Shown piece after piece: positions 54,351 through 63,042 of a DNA stretch of 64,000 nucleotides (the stretch's first letter is position 1; each line of letters starts with the position of its first letter). This DNA comes from Povalibacter uvarum (GTDB lineage Bacteria; Pseudomonadota; Gammaproteobacteria; Steroidobacterales; Steroidobacteraceae): assembly GCF_014202975.1 (NCBI RefSeq), contig NZ_JACHHZ010000004.1, positions 248,001 to 312,000 of the forward strand, in the 5' to 3' direction. Under the pieces are notes generated by a model, which was not told the origin of the DNA, did not search any database, and was given only the letters and a program-made list of their open reading frames with translations. The position numbers and the translations under genes were made by a program.

Positions 54351-55214
54351 ATGGCAATCAATCCCATCCCGACAGACTCGGGCAGGCCTCACCAGCCGAT
54401 CGGTGAGCTGCTGGCCGAGTCGGCGCGCCTCAGCGAACACGACGTGAAGCGGGTGCTCGCGCATCAGCGCAAGCGCGGCCTGCGATTCGGCGAAGCCGCG
54501 CGCAGTCTCGGACTCGTGACAGCCGAGGACGTGCAACAAGCCCTCTCGCGACAGTTCAGCTATCCGTACATCCGTCGCGGCGAGTCGGGCCTGCATCCGA
54601 TGCTGATCAGCGCCTATCAGCCCTTCGGCGCGGCGGCGGAATCGTTTCGAATGCTGCGCAGCCAGCTGATGTTGCGCTGGTTCGACAAGGGTCGAAAGGT
54701 GCTCGCTGTCGGCGCGCCGCGCGCCGGCACCGGCTCGAGCACACTCGCCGCCAATCTCGCAGTCAGCTTTGCGCAGCTCGGTGAACGAACATTGCTGCTG
54801 GATGCGAACTTCCGCAATCCGGCGCAGCACCAGTTGTTCGGTATGTCGGCGGAAACCGGTCTGGCGGACGTGCTGCTCGGCCGCTCGAGCGTCGAGAAGT
54901 CCATCGTCTCCATTGCACAGCTCAACGGCCTGGCCGTGCTGTGCGCCGGGCCGATTCCGCCGAACCCACACGAGCTCCTCAGCAGCCGGGCAATGCAATA
55001 CCTGCTCGAGCTTGCGCGGGAGATCTACGACGTCGTGATCATCGATGCACCGCCGATCCTCGAGTACGCGGACGCACAGATGATCGCTTCGCGTGCCGGG
55101 GGCTATGTCCTCGTCACGCGGCGTCATCGCACGCGACTCACCGATGTGAGAGCAGTGCAGGAGCGCCTCGAGCCGTCAGGGGCGACATTGCTCGGCGCAA
55201 TCGTCAACGAATAG
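54351..55214 (+). CDS. epsG: EpsG-type BY-kinase-like protein with degenerate P-loop
   Basis: This 287-residue protein has an N-terminal MshEN-like module (LLAESARLSEHDVKRVLAHQ onward) followed by a ParA/BY-kinase domain. The P-loop GAPRAGTGSSTLAANLAV (from residue 121) has Ser129 where the kinase lysine normally lies, while Walker A' LLLDANFRNP has an Asn for the second Asp. Walker B VVIIDAPPI is intact. No C-terminal tyrosine cluster is visible (the protein ends GATLLGAIVNE). EpsG homologues regulate chain length by autophosphorylation, so the missing lysine and tyrosines suggest this copy may be a nucleotide-sensing scaffold. ATG 54351 follows GAAAGGG. Confidence 0.88.
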   Translation: MAINPIPTDSGRPHQPIGELLAESARLSEHDVKRVLAHQRKRGLRFGEAARSLGLVTAEDVQQALSRQFSYPYIRRGESGLHPMLISAYQPFGAAAESFRMLRSQLMLRWFDKGRKVLAVGAPRAGTGSSTLAANLAVSFAQLGERTLLLDANFRNPAQHQLFGMSAETGLADVLLGRSSVEKSIVSIAQLNGLAVLCAGPIPPNPHELLSSRAMQYLLELAREIYDVVIIDAPPILEYADAQMIASRAGGYVLVTRRHRTRLTDVRAVQERLEPSGATLLGAIVNE

Positions 55215-55227
55215 CGGGCCATCCGCG

Positions 55228-56505
55228 ATGACGGTGACACAGACCATCGCTCCCGGATACGCGGGAATGCTGCGTTCGGGATCGGACGCTCATGCGGCCG
55301 TCTGGCCGACGCGCGTCATCGTGTTCACGCCGATCGTCGTGGCCACGGTCTTCGCGAAGTTCGCGCCGTGGTCAGCGCTCGTTCCGGCGATCGGACTGCT
55401 GTTCCCCGTGATCCTGCTGGCACTCGGCATCGGACTACTGACTGGGCGTCTGCAACTCGTTCCAGCGCGTCTCGCGTTGCTGTTGCTTATGCTTTCAGTG
55501 CTGTCGCTCGTGCAGGTCTGGCGCGGCGACATGTTTTCGCTCGGCTCGCTGGCCATGATGGCGCTGATTGGATTCGCTTACACGCCGGCAGCGCGTCCGC
55601 ACACCGTGACGCACGAAGACGCCTTGCGCTTCTTCTGCAACCTCAGCGTGATCATCTCGATCGCGGGCATCCTGCAGTTCGGCCTGCAGTTCGTCGGTGG
55701 CACCGCGCTCGCGTTCCCGATCGAGACCTTCGTTCCGGAGGCTTTCCGGACTCGCGGATACAACGACATGGCGGTCCTGTATTACGGGTCACACATCTAC
55801 AAAGCCACCGGCTTCGTGATGCTCGAGCCTTCAGTGTTCTGCCAGCTATGCGCACTCGGACTGACCTGTGAGCTCGTCTACAAGAGTCGTGTCTGGCGAA
55901 TGGTGGTCTACGCGGCAGCCATCGTCGTCTCGTACTCGGGCACGGGCCTGCTGATCCTCGCGGTCACATTGCCGCTGCTGGTCATTCTTCATCGACGCTG
56001 GGATCTGCTCATCCGCGGCCTGCTGCTGGTCGGCATCCTTGCGCTGCTCGTCGAGCCGCTGAATCTCAACGTCACGATGAGCCGCGCGACGGAGTTCAGT
56101 TCATCAGGATCGAGCGCGTTCATCCGCTTCGTGGGCTGGGTCGAGCTCTTCAATGACAAGTTGTGGAACGAGCCCGCGCGAGCATTGCTCGGCTATGGCG
56201 CGGGATCGTTCTTCGATGCGGCGGCCGGCTATCGGGCAGGCGAAATGGCACACGCCAAGATCGTGTTCGAGTTTGGCGTGATCGGGGCGTTGTTCTACTT
56301 CGCGTTCATCTTCTATTGCCTGCTCGGATCGCGCGCACCCATCGTGCTGCGCATCGGCATCATCGTTGCGTACTTCATGAACGGCGCGTACTCGCCATCG
56401 GTTACGGGTTTCGCCACGAGCCTGCTGCTCTGGCCAACGACGGTGGCAATGACGCCGCTGCGACGAACGGTGATTCAAGGCAGGGAGGCATCTGATGCGC
56501 GGTGA
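55228..56505 (+). CDS. Multi-spanning O-antigen polymerase/ligase-like membrane protein
   Basis: This 425-residue inner-membrane protein has about ten membrane helices. A periplasmic loop around 140-190 contains FVPEAFRTRGYNDMAVLYYGSHIYKATGF, with a later loop ALLGYGAGSFFDAAAGYRAGEMAHAKIVFEFG. That arrangement and the GYGAGSFF/HAKIVFEFG-like pair resemble Wzy/O-antigen ligase proteins, which join repeat units or transfer chains. The location right after EpsE/F/G makes it the likely polymerase of the exopolysaccharide. Sequence identity is low in this class, so the annotation rests on topology and context. Its end overlaps the OpgC start by 11 bp. Confidence 0.76.
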   Translation: MTVTQTIAPGYAGMLRSGSDAHAAVWPTRVIVFTPIVVATVFAKFAPWSALVPAIGLLFPVILLALGIGLLTGRLQLVPARLALLLLMLSVLSLVQVWRGDMFSLGSLAMMALIGFAYTPAARPHTVTHEDALRFFCNLSVIISIAGILQFGLQFVGGTALAFPIETFVPEAFRTRGYNDMAVLYYGSHIYKATGFVMLEPSVFCQLCALGLTCELVYKSRVWRMVVYAAAIVVSYSGTGLLILAVTLPLLVILHRRWDLLIRGLLLVGILALLVEPLNLNVTMSRATEFSSSGSSAFIRFVGWVELFNDKLWNEPARALLGYGAGSFFDAAAGYRAGEMAHAKIVFEFGVIGALFYFAFIFYCLLGSRAPIVLRIGIIVAYFMNGAYSPSVTGFATSLLLWPTTVAMTPLRRTVIQGREASDAR

Positions 56506-57697
56506 GCCCATGCGGCGGGACCTGGCGATCGACTTCGTCCGGGGTGCGGGCATCCTGATGATCGGCGTCGATCACCTCACCTGGCTGGCCGAGAAGTTCG
56601 GCTCGCCCGAGTTCGTGAACCCGTTCATCACCTGGATCAAGATCGGCTGGTCGAGCGCCGCCGAATTCTTCGTCTTCTTCTCCGGCTATCTGACCGGCAT
56701 CGTGTACCTGAAGACGATGCAGACGCACGGCGTCGGAATGATGTGGGCGAGGGCGGCGCAACGATCCTGGCACATCTATGTGCTGAACCTGCTCACGCTG
56801 TGCGCCGTTCTCATGCTGCTGCGCTCGCCGGTGCTGTTCAACGACCAGCTCAATGCAATGACCGGAATCTCCTGGCTGATGGGGCCGCAGTCCGGAAGCA
56901 TGCTCGCGGCATTCCTCGGGATGCGGTTCGAGCCCCTCTATTTCGAGATCCTGAACCTCTACATCGTGCTGCTGCTCATCGCGCCGGCGATCGTGCTCCT
57001 GACGCGCATCAGCACGATCCTGCCGCTGATGCTGTCGTTCGGCATCTGGCTCTTCGTCCAGCTGAACGCTGCTTACACGTTTGCCCCGGCGCTCGACCTG
57101 TCCGAGAACTTCAATCCCCTGGGCTGGCAGTTCATGTTCGTGCTCGGGATGCTCGCCGGCATCCACGACATCTTTCGCAAGCTGCGCGCAGCGTGGTCCC
57201 ACGAGCGATTGCTGCTGGTGAGCGGTGGACTGCTGCTGCTCGCGTTCCTCCTCAAGGCGCTCGACTACAGCAACTGGTCGATTCCGTATCTCGGCCCGCT
57301 GGCGATCCCCGGCTTCGACAAGCCGAACCTGGGGCCGCTGCAGGTCATTCACTTCCTCATCTCCGTCGTATTCGTCATGCAGATCATTCCGCGGTCGGAA
57401 GCGGCGCAGCGCTCGCTGGCGATGCGTGCGGTCGCGAGCGTCGGCAAGCGTTCGCTCGAATGCTTCTGCCTGAGCACGATCCTGGTCTACGTCGCGGTCG
57501 CCATCATGGCTCGCGACATGTCGTTCGATGCCATTTCCGTCTTCATCGCCGGCGTCACGATCGTGGCGCTGCTCTGCATTGCCGCGCCGGTCGTCGGCTG
57601 GATCGGAGACAAGCCCTGGCGCAAGCCGAAGCCGGAAAGCGCCCGCGATGCCTCGGGCAGTGAAGATCCCTCCGTCGTCGCGAGGACTGTTCCATGA
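56495..57697 (+). CDS. opgC: OpgC-family membrane acyltransferase
   Basis: This 400-residue protein has about ten helices and the OpgC opening RDLAIDFVRGAGILMIGVDH, with further pieces AAEFFVFFSGYLTGIVYLK and NWSIPYLGPL. OpgC adds succinyl or similar acyl groups to periplasmic glucans, and relatives occur in exopolysaccharide clusters where they decorate the polymer. It overlaps the polymerase gene and, by 4 bp, the glycosyltransferase gene, so it is one operon member. A second, distinct acyltransferase is at 59849. The acyl group cannot be read from the sequence. Confidence 0.87.
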   Translation: MRGEPMRRDLAIDFVRGAGILMIGVDHLTWLAEKFGSPEFVNPFITWIKIGWSSAAEFFVFFSGYLTGIVYLKTMQTHGVGMMWARAAQRSWHIYVLNLLTLCAVLMLLRSPVLFNDQLNAMTGISWLMGPQSGSMLAAFLGMRFEPLYFEILNLYIVLLLIAPAIVLLTRISTILPLMLSFGIWLFVQLNAAYTFAPALDLSENFNPLGWQFMFVLGMLAGIHDIFRKLRAAWSHERLLLVSGGLLLLAFLLKALDYSNWSIPYLGPLAIPGFDKPNLGPLQVIHFLISVVFVMQIIPRSEAAQRSLAMRAVASVGKRSLECFCLSTILVYVAVAIMARDMSFDAISVFIAGVTIVALLCIAAPVVGWIGDKPWRKPKPESARDASGSEDPSVVARTVP

Positions 57698-58854
57698 CGA
57701 TAGCCCTGTTCATCGCTAGCGCGGTGTTCCTGTTTCTTGCGCTGCATCCGTTCGTGACCTATCCGCTGTCGCTGCTGTTCATCCGGCGCCAGCGGGAACA
57801 CACGAACGTGGCGGCTGCCGAGGCCGCTTCCGGTCGGCTGCGGTTCGCCATTTGCATGTGTGCGTACAACGAGGAACGCGTCATCGAGGCGAAGATGCAG
57901 AACCTGCTGCATCTGCGCGCGCGTCATCCGGATCTGCGGATTCTCGTATACGTCGACGCATCGAGCGACCGGACGGCGCAACTGCTACAGCCTTATGCAT
58001 CGGTGATCGATCTTCACATCAGCACGGAGCGCCACGGCAAGACCTACGGCATGAATGTGCTGTCGTCGCGCGCGGATGCGGACATCCTCGTGTTCACCGA
58101 TGCGAACGTCATGCTCGATGAGCACTGCATCGACGATCTGCGCCGGCACTTCTCCGACCCACGGATCGGCTGCGTCTGCGGGAACCTGAACTACATCAAC
58201 GGCGGCGATTCGGTTACCGCGTCTTCCGGATCGCTCTACTGGCGCTTCGAGGAGGCCCTGAAGCGCCTCGAGTCACGGACGGGCTCCATGATGGGCGCCG
58301 ATGGTTCGATCTTCGCGATCCGGCGTGAGCTGCGACGTGCGCCGCCGGATCACATCATCGACGACATGTATACGTCGCTCATGGCGCTCATCGACGGCCA
58401 CCGGGTGATCCAGGCGCAGGACGTGCGTGCGTACGAAGAGTCCGTGTCGAAGAGCGCCGAGGAGTTCAGCCGCAAGGTGCGCATAGCGTGCCAGGCTTTC
58501 AACGTCCATCGATTGCTGTGGCCGCATCTGCGCAAGACGGACTGGCTCACGCGCTACAAGTATGTCTCGCACAAACTGATTCGCTGGCTTGGCATCTACT
58601 TCCTCGCGTTCGGATCGGTCACGTTCCTCGCCGCGCTCGCATCCGCCGGGTATCCGCTGGTCGCGCTTGCGCTCGTGATCGTCGCGGCACTGTGCCTTAC
58701 GCTCGGTCACGCATGGTCGATCAAGCCGTTCGCCCAGATTGCCGACCTGTTGCTTGCGATGCTCGGGACAGGGCTCGGTGTGTTGAGGTCGTTGCGCGGC
58801 GAGAGATTCCAGACCTGGACGCCGGCCAATTCGATTCGCGGAGGCGTCAAATGA
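57694..58854 (+). CDS. GT2 glycosyltransferase
   Basis: This 386-residue GT2 enzyme has one N-terminal helix and the catalytic domain FAICMCAYNEERVIEAKMQNLL, VYVDASSDRTAQLL, and the TDANVMLDEHC metal-binding block. A later GADGSIFAIRREL and two C-terminal helices place it as a membrane-associated processive or lipid-linked transferase. ATGA overlaps with both neighbours confirm operon membership. The donor sugar is unknown. Confidence 0.89.
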   Translation: MTIALFIASAVFLFLALHPFVTYPLSLLFIRRQREHTNVAAAEAASGRLRFAICMCAYNEERVIEAKMQNLLHLRARHPDLRILVYVDASSDRTAQLLQPYASVIDLHISTERHGKTYGMNVLSSRADADILVFTDANVMLDEHCIDDLRRHFSDPRIGCVCGNLNYINGGDSVTASSGSLYWRFEEALKRLESRTGSMMGADGSIFAIRRELRRAPPDHIIDDMYTSLMALIDGHRVIQAQDVRAYEESVSKSAEEFSRKVRIACQAFNVHRLLWPHLRKTDWLTRYKYVSHKLIRWLGIYFLAFGSVTFLAALASAGYPLVALALVIVAALCLTLGHAWSIKPFAQIADLLLAMLGTGLGVLRSLRGERFQTWTPANSIRGGVK

Positions 58855-59852
58855 AGCGCCGTGCGCTGCTTGGTTCTCTGGTCGGTGCCGCCGGTCTTTC
58901 GGCATTCGGGCGGCTCCATGCCGCCGAGCCGAAGGCACCCGCGCGACTGAGTACCGATCGGCCACCGCTCGGCTTTGGGGTGTATCTCGGCGCAGGATGT
59001 TCCGGCGCGGAGCGGCTCGGTGACTACGAGCGCTGGCTGCGCCGCGAAGTCGACCAGACGCTAGAGTTCATTTCGTGGCAGGTGCTGGAAGCGGGCCGCG
59101 CGTGGGCGGTGAACTGCTGGGACAAGTCGGGGCAGAAGAACGTCGTCTATTCCTTGCCGATGCTGCCGCCCAATCGCTCCGCGAAACTCGCCGATGGCGC
59201 GAGCGGCAAGTTCGATGCGCTGTTCAGCCAGTACGGCGGCTTCCTCGTCAAACACGGTTACGGCCGATCGACCATTCGCATCGGCTGGGAATTCAATGCC
59301 GAATGGTATCCGTGGGCCGCGAGCCACGATCCGAAATCGTGGGCCGCCTACTGGCGCCGCATCGTCGACACGTTGCGCAAGACGCCGGACTCCGATTTCA
59401 AGTTCGACTGGAGCGTCGCCGGTTCCGCTCGCGGCTTCGATGCAGAGAAGGCCTATCCGGGCGACGACTACGTCGACGTCATCGGTCTCGACTTCTACAA
59501 CACGAAGGTCGACGAGCAGCGCAACACCACGCAGACCCGGTGGGAGTCGCGCAAGACCATGCAGCACGGACTGCAATGGCATCGCGATTTCGCCCGCGGT
59601 CATGGCAAGCCGATGTCGCTTCCGGAGTGGGGCACGGGCGTGCACGTAAAGTGGGGTGGTCCGCCGGACGACCCATACTTCATCGAGAACATGGCCGCGT
59701 GGATTCGCGAGAACGACATCGCGTATCACAACTACTGGGAATACAGGAACAAGGACTACGACTCGCGTCTGTCGGATGACAGGCAGCCGCAGGCCGCGGC
59801 GGCGTTTCTCAAGGCGTTCGGCGGCAAGCGCGCGAAGCCGGCGGGGGCATGA
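58851..59852 (+). CDS. GH26-like exported glycanase within the exopolysaccharide operon
   Basis: This 333-residue protein starts MKRRALLGSLVGAAGLSAFG, a Tat-like or Sec-type signal. A TIM-barrel-type enzyme follows with RIGWEFNAEW near 143 (likely acid/base Glu) and MSLPEWGTG near 258 (likely nucleophile Glu), a GH26-type pair. Enzymes of this kind cut beta-mannan, beta-1,3/1,4-glucan or xylan chains. In an exopolysaccharide operon, periplasmic trimming or release of the polymer is inferred, not seen. ATGA overlaps with the GT2 and acyltransferase genes bind it into the operon. The substrate family should be regarded as open. Confidence 0.78.
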   Translation: MKRRALLGSLVGAAGLSAFGRLHAAEPKAPARLSTDRPPLGFGVYLGAGCSGAERLGDYERWLRREVDQTLEFISWQVLEAGRAWAVNCWDKSGQKNVVYSLPMLPPNRSAKLADGASGKFDALFSQYGGFLVKHGYGRSTIRIGWEFNAEWYPWAASHDPKSWAAYWRRIVDTLRKTPDSDFKFDWSVAGSARGFDAEKAYPGDDYVDVIGLDFYNTKVDEQRNTTQTRWESRKTMQHGLQWHRDFARGHGKPMSLPEWGTGVHVKWGGPPDDPYFIENMAAWIRENDIAYHNYWEYRNKDYDSRLSDDRQPQAAAAFLKAFGGKRAKPAGA

Positions 59853-60976
59853 CGATGTCGCTCCCGACGACCAAAAAGAAGGATTTCAACGCGGCGCTGA
59901 ACGGCTATCGCGGTCTGTGCGCGATGCTGGTCTTCGTGTTTCACGTCGGCAGCGCCGGAATCCTGCTGTGGCCGTCCGGAAACTGGGTCAAGGACTCCAT
60001 CACCTACCTGTGGACCTCGTTGACCTACGGCGTCGAGATGTTCTTCATGATCAGCGGCTTCGTCATCCTGGCAAGCCTGCTGCGACACCGAAGCATTGGC
60101 GGCTTCCTCCACGATCGCGTCGCGAGAATTTTCTCGGCATGGGTGCCGGCACTGTGTGCCGTGACGCTGATGTGCATCGTCCTGCAGATTCCGCCGCTGC
60201 GCGGGCTGAATCCGATCGAAGCAGCCGCGCTGTTCGTCGGCAATCTGTTCCTGCTGCCGCCCATCGTGCGTTTCCCGATGATCCACCAGGTGTCATGGAG
60301 CCTGAGTTACGAATGGGTGTTCTATCTCACGGCGGCCATGGGTCTCTTCATCTACAGGAAGAGTCAGCAGCGCTACGCGTTGCTCGCGCTTTGGCTCACG
60401 CTCGGCGCGTTGTTCATCATGCTGTTCCCGCGCGCCCTGTTCTTCGTCACAGGCGTTCTCGTATTCAAGTACCGCGACTGGTTTGCGCAGCGAAGCCAGT
60501 GGCTGCGCTTCCCGCTGGTCAGCCTGCTCATCTTCCTCGTCGCGTGGCGCGCGACGGGTGCGTTCAAGGCGCACATGAATGACACCATCTTCGATTACAT
60601 CCTGGATGGGCGATGGATCGCGCTGGTGATCGCATTCATCGCATCACTGCACATGTTCGCGAGCGTGACGTTGAATGCAAGCCGCCAGGCGACCGTCCTT
60701 TGCGGCCGGATCTTTCAGTTCCTTGGGAACATCAGTTACAGCTTCTATCTGTGGCACGCGTTGGTGATGGCCTTCATGAAGAAGTTCATCACACCACTGA
60801 TTCTCCCGGAGTACGGCGTCGCGGTCGCGCTGACCGTGTTCGCCGTCGGGAGTCTCGCCGTGTCGCTGCCGGTGTCGTGGATATCGTGGCGGTTGTTCGA
60901 AGTGAAGCTGGCGAATGTCATGCGTGGCGCGTCCACCCGGCGCGCCGAAGTCGGAGGGACAGTTCGTGCAGCGTGA
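59849..60976 (+). CDS. Acyltransferase family 3 membrane protein
   Basis: This 375-residue acyltransferase-3 protein has about ten membrane helices. The catalytic-type opening is ALNGYRGLCAMLVFVFHVG, including the conserved His, followed by SLTYGVEMFFMISGFVILASLL and a C-terminal FQFLGNISYSFYLWHALVM, all typical of the O-acetyltransferase family. It modifies a sugar with an acetyl or other acyl group in the membrane. It follows the GH26-like gene with a 4-bp overlap, and its stop overlaps the next glycosyltransferase start, GTG 60966, by 11 bp. Confidence 0.88.
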   Translation: MTMSLPTTKKKDFNAALNGYRGLCAMLVFVFHVGSAGILLWPSGNWVKDSITYLWTSLTYGVEMFFMISGFVILASLLRHRSIGGFLHDRVARIFSAWVPALCAVTLMCIVLQIPPLRGLNPIEAAALFVGNLFLLPPIVRFPMIHQVSWSLSYEWVFYLTAAMGLFIYRKSQQRYALLALWLTLGALFIMLFPRALFFVTGVLVFKYRDWFAQRSQWLRFPLVSLLIFLVAWRATGAFKAHMNDTIFDYILDGRWIALVIAFIASLHMFASVTLNASRQATVLCGRIFQFLGNISYSFYLWHALVMAFMKKFITPLILPEYGVAVALTVFAVGSLAVSLPVSWISWRLFEVKLANVMRGASTRRAEVGGTVRAA

Positions 60977-62282
60977 GCCTGAAATCAAGCCGAGCGCAGC
61001 GCTCAGAATCCTGTGGATCGCGCGCTATGTGCCCTATCCGGCCGATGCGGGCGCGAAGGTGTATTCGGCGAAGCTCGCGGAATCGCTGGCGGGTGCGGGA
61101 AATCATGTGCGGTTCATGGGCTTCGGGTCGACCGAAGCCGTTCCGGCGGAGGTCAGGCACGTCGATTGGGTTGAGGTGCCCGGCGCGCGCCGCAGCGAAG
61201 TCGCCGCTGTCTTCAGCCGTCTGCCCAATGCAGCGGCCGTCGATGCAACGAGCGAGTATCGCCGTCTGCTGGAGAAGCAACTGGATGAGCAATGGGATGC
61301 CATCGTGCTGGACGGTTATGGCACAGGTTGGGCGCTCGATCGTTGCCTCGCGTATCGATACGGCGCGGCCCGGTCGACGGTTCTCGTGCATGTTTCCCAC
61401 AACCATGAAGCCGCTGTCTGGCGCGACATGGTGCGTGAAGCGCGCGGCTCGCTGCCTCGACGCGTGGTATTGCGGCTCAACGCGCTGAAGGTTCAGAACC
61501 TCGAGCGTCGTGTGGCTCGCAGTGTCGATCTGCTGACGACAATTACGGACGAAGATGGTGCCGCGCTGACCGCACCGATGAAGTCCTTGGCTCCGCAGAC
61601 GATTACGCTGACACCGGGCTACGCGGGTGAAGCGGCACCGGTACGAAGCATCGATGAATGGACCCCGCGCCGTGTCGCGATCGTGGGTTCCTTTCACTGG
61701 GTCATGAAGCAGGAGAACCTCCGGCGCTTCGTGGAGCTCGCGGATCCGGTCTTCGCTGCGAACGGCATCCAGCTCGACATCATCGGCGATGTGCCCGAGG
61801 CGTTACGCGGTGCGCTCCAGTCGAAAGCGCGCGTGACGCATTTTCACGGCTTCGTTTCAGATGGCGCGCTGAGCCAGCTCCTGTCGCAGGCCCGCATGGC
61901 CATCGTGCCCGAGCTGATCGGCGGCGGCTTCAAGCTCAAGCTGCTGGACTACCTGTTCGGTCGTGTCCCGATTGCCACTCTGGCGGCAGCGGCCGCTGGT
62001 CTGCCGCGAGCCCTGCAGGCTCACATGATCGTGCGCAGCGACCTGGAGTCTCTGACGGCCGCGATCGTCGCCGACATCGACCAGTTCGATGTCCTCAACC
62101 GGCGACAGGAGCTCGCATTCGGGATGGCACGCACGCTGTTTCGATGGCAGGACCGCGGCATCCAGTTGTCACGGGCAATCAGCCGCATACGCCAGGAAAG
62201 AAATGCAGGCCGCGGCGAACCCGCCGCGGTTCTCAAGACGTTCAGTACCTCCACGGCTTGTGAGATGAGAGAACCCCAATGA
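60966..62282 (+). CDS. Glycosyltransferase (GT4-type)
   Basis: This 438-residue GT-B enzyme starts at GTG 60966; an earlier codon at 60915 would lie deep in the acyltransferase gene. The N-terminal Rossmann half opens ILWIARYVPYPADAGAKVY, a typical GT4-type fold with a gap-binding glycine turn, and the C-terminal donor-binding half contains HFHGFVSDGALSQLLSQARMAIVPELIGGGFKLKLLDYL. It should add one sugar to the lipid-linked repeat unit at the cytoplasmic membrane face. The donor is not predictable. It overlaps the methyltransferase gene by 4 bp. Confidence 0.86.
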   Translation: MQREPEIKPSAALRILWIARYVPYPADAGAKVYSAKLAESLAGAGNHVRFMGFGSTEAVPAEVRHVDWVEVPGARRSEVAAVFSRLPNAAAVDATSEYRRLLEKQLDEQWDAIVLDGYGTGWALDRCLAYRYGAARSTVLVHVSHNHEAAVWRDMVREARGSLPRRVVLRLNALKVQNLERRVARSVDLLTTITDEDGAALTAPMKSLAPQTITLTPGYAGEAAPVRSIDEWTPRRVAIVGSFHWVMKQENLRRFVELADPVFAANGIQLDIIGDVPEALRGALQSKARVTHFHGFVSDGALSQLLSQARMAIVPELIGGGFKLKLLDYLFGRVPIATLAAAAAGLPRALQAHMIVRSDLESLTAAIVADIDQFDVLNRRQELAFGMARTLFRWQDRGIQLSRAISRIRQERNAGRGEPAAVLKTFSTSTACEMREPQ

Positions 62283-63031
62283 GTGCAGCGGAACGAATTG
62301 CTCGCGAGCGCGACTTCCACAACCAGCGGTTCGTCGAGAACAACGCAACCCGGGAATCACCAACACGGCGGTTCTACGACGCAATCGCGTACGGCTTCGA
62401 GGAGTTTCGCGCGCGAGTGACGCAGCTCAGTCGCGGCCATTGCGTGCTCGAATACGGTTGCGGCGATGAGATCATGGCCTTCGATCTCGCGCACACCGCC
62501 CGCCAGGTCACGGGGATCGACATCTCCGACGTGGCGATCCAGCAGGCGCAGGCGGTTGCGAGCGAGCGGAACCTGCCGAACGTCAAGTTCGTCGTCGACA
62601 ACGCTGAAGACATGCGCTTCGCCGATCGCAGCGTGGACGTCGTCATCGGCGCCGGGATCATTCACCACCTCGACATTCCCAAGTCGCTGCAGGAGCTGCG
62701 CCGCGTCCTGCGGGATGGCGGCGTCGCGATCTTTGCCGAGCCGCTCGGCCACAATCCCGCGCTCAACTGGTTTCGCAACCGGACGCCCGAGCTGCGGACG
62801 CCCGACGAGCATCCACTGCTGGTCCGCGATCTGCGTCAGATGACGCGCGCTTTCAAGTCTTCCCGCGTGACGTTCTTCGGTCTCATCTCGCCGGTGCTCG
62901 GGCTGATGTCGCCGACGGTGAATCCGAAGAGCTGGGTGACGCAGTTCGTGTGGTCGCTCGATCGCGCCCTTTGCCGCATTCCGCTGCTGCGCCGGTACGC
63001 CTGGTACTGCTACTTCGAACTGAGAGCCTGA
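62279..63031 (+). CDS. Class I SAM-dependent methyltransferase of the exopolysaccharide cluster
   Basis: This 250-residue methyltransferase has motif I VLEYGCGDEIMAF, then GIDISDVAIQQAQ, the acidic VVIGAGIIHHLDIPKSLQELRRVLRDGG and FAEPLGHNP, in the order of UbiE-like enzymes. Inside a glycosyltransferase operon it probably methylates the repeat unit or terminal sugar, which can cap chain growth. The 4-bp overlap with the upstream GT argues for the same operon. The acceptor is unknown. Confidence 0.86.
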   Translation: MSAAERIARERDFHNQRFVENNATRESPTRRFYDAIAYGFEEFRARVTQLSRGHCVLEYGCGDEIMAFDLAHTARQVTGIDISDVAIQQAQAVASERNLPNVKFVVDNAEDMRFADRSVDVVIGAGIIHHLDIPKSLQELRRVLRDGGVAIFAEPLGHNPALNWFRNRTPELRTPDEHPLLVRDLRQMTRAFKSSRVTFFGLISPVLGLMSPTVNPKSWVTQFVWSLDRALCRIPLLRRYAWYCYFELRA

Positions 63032-63042
63032 TCCGCCTTGTC

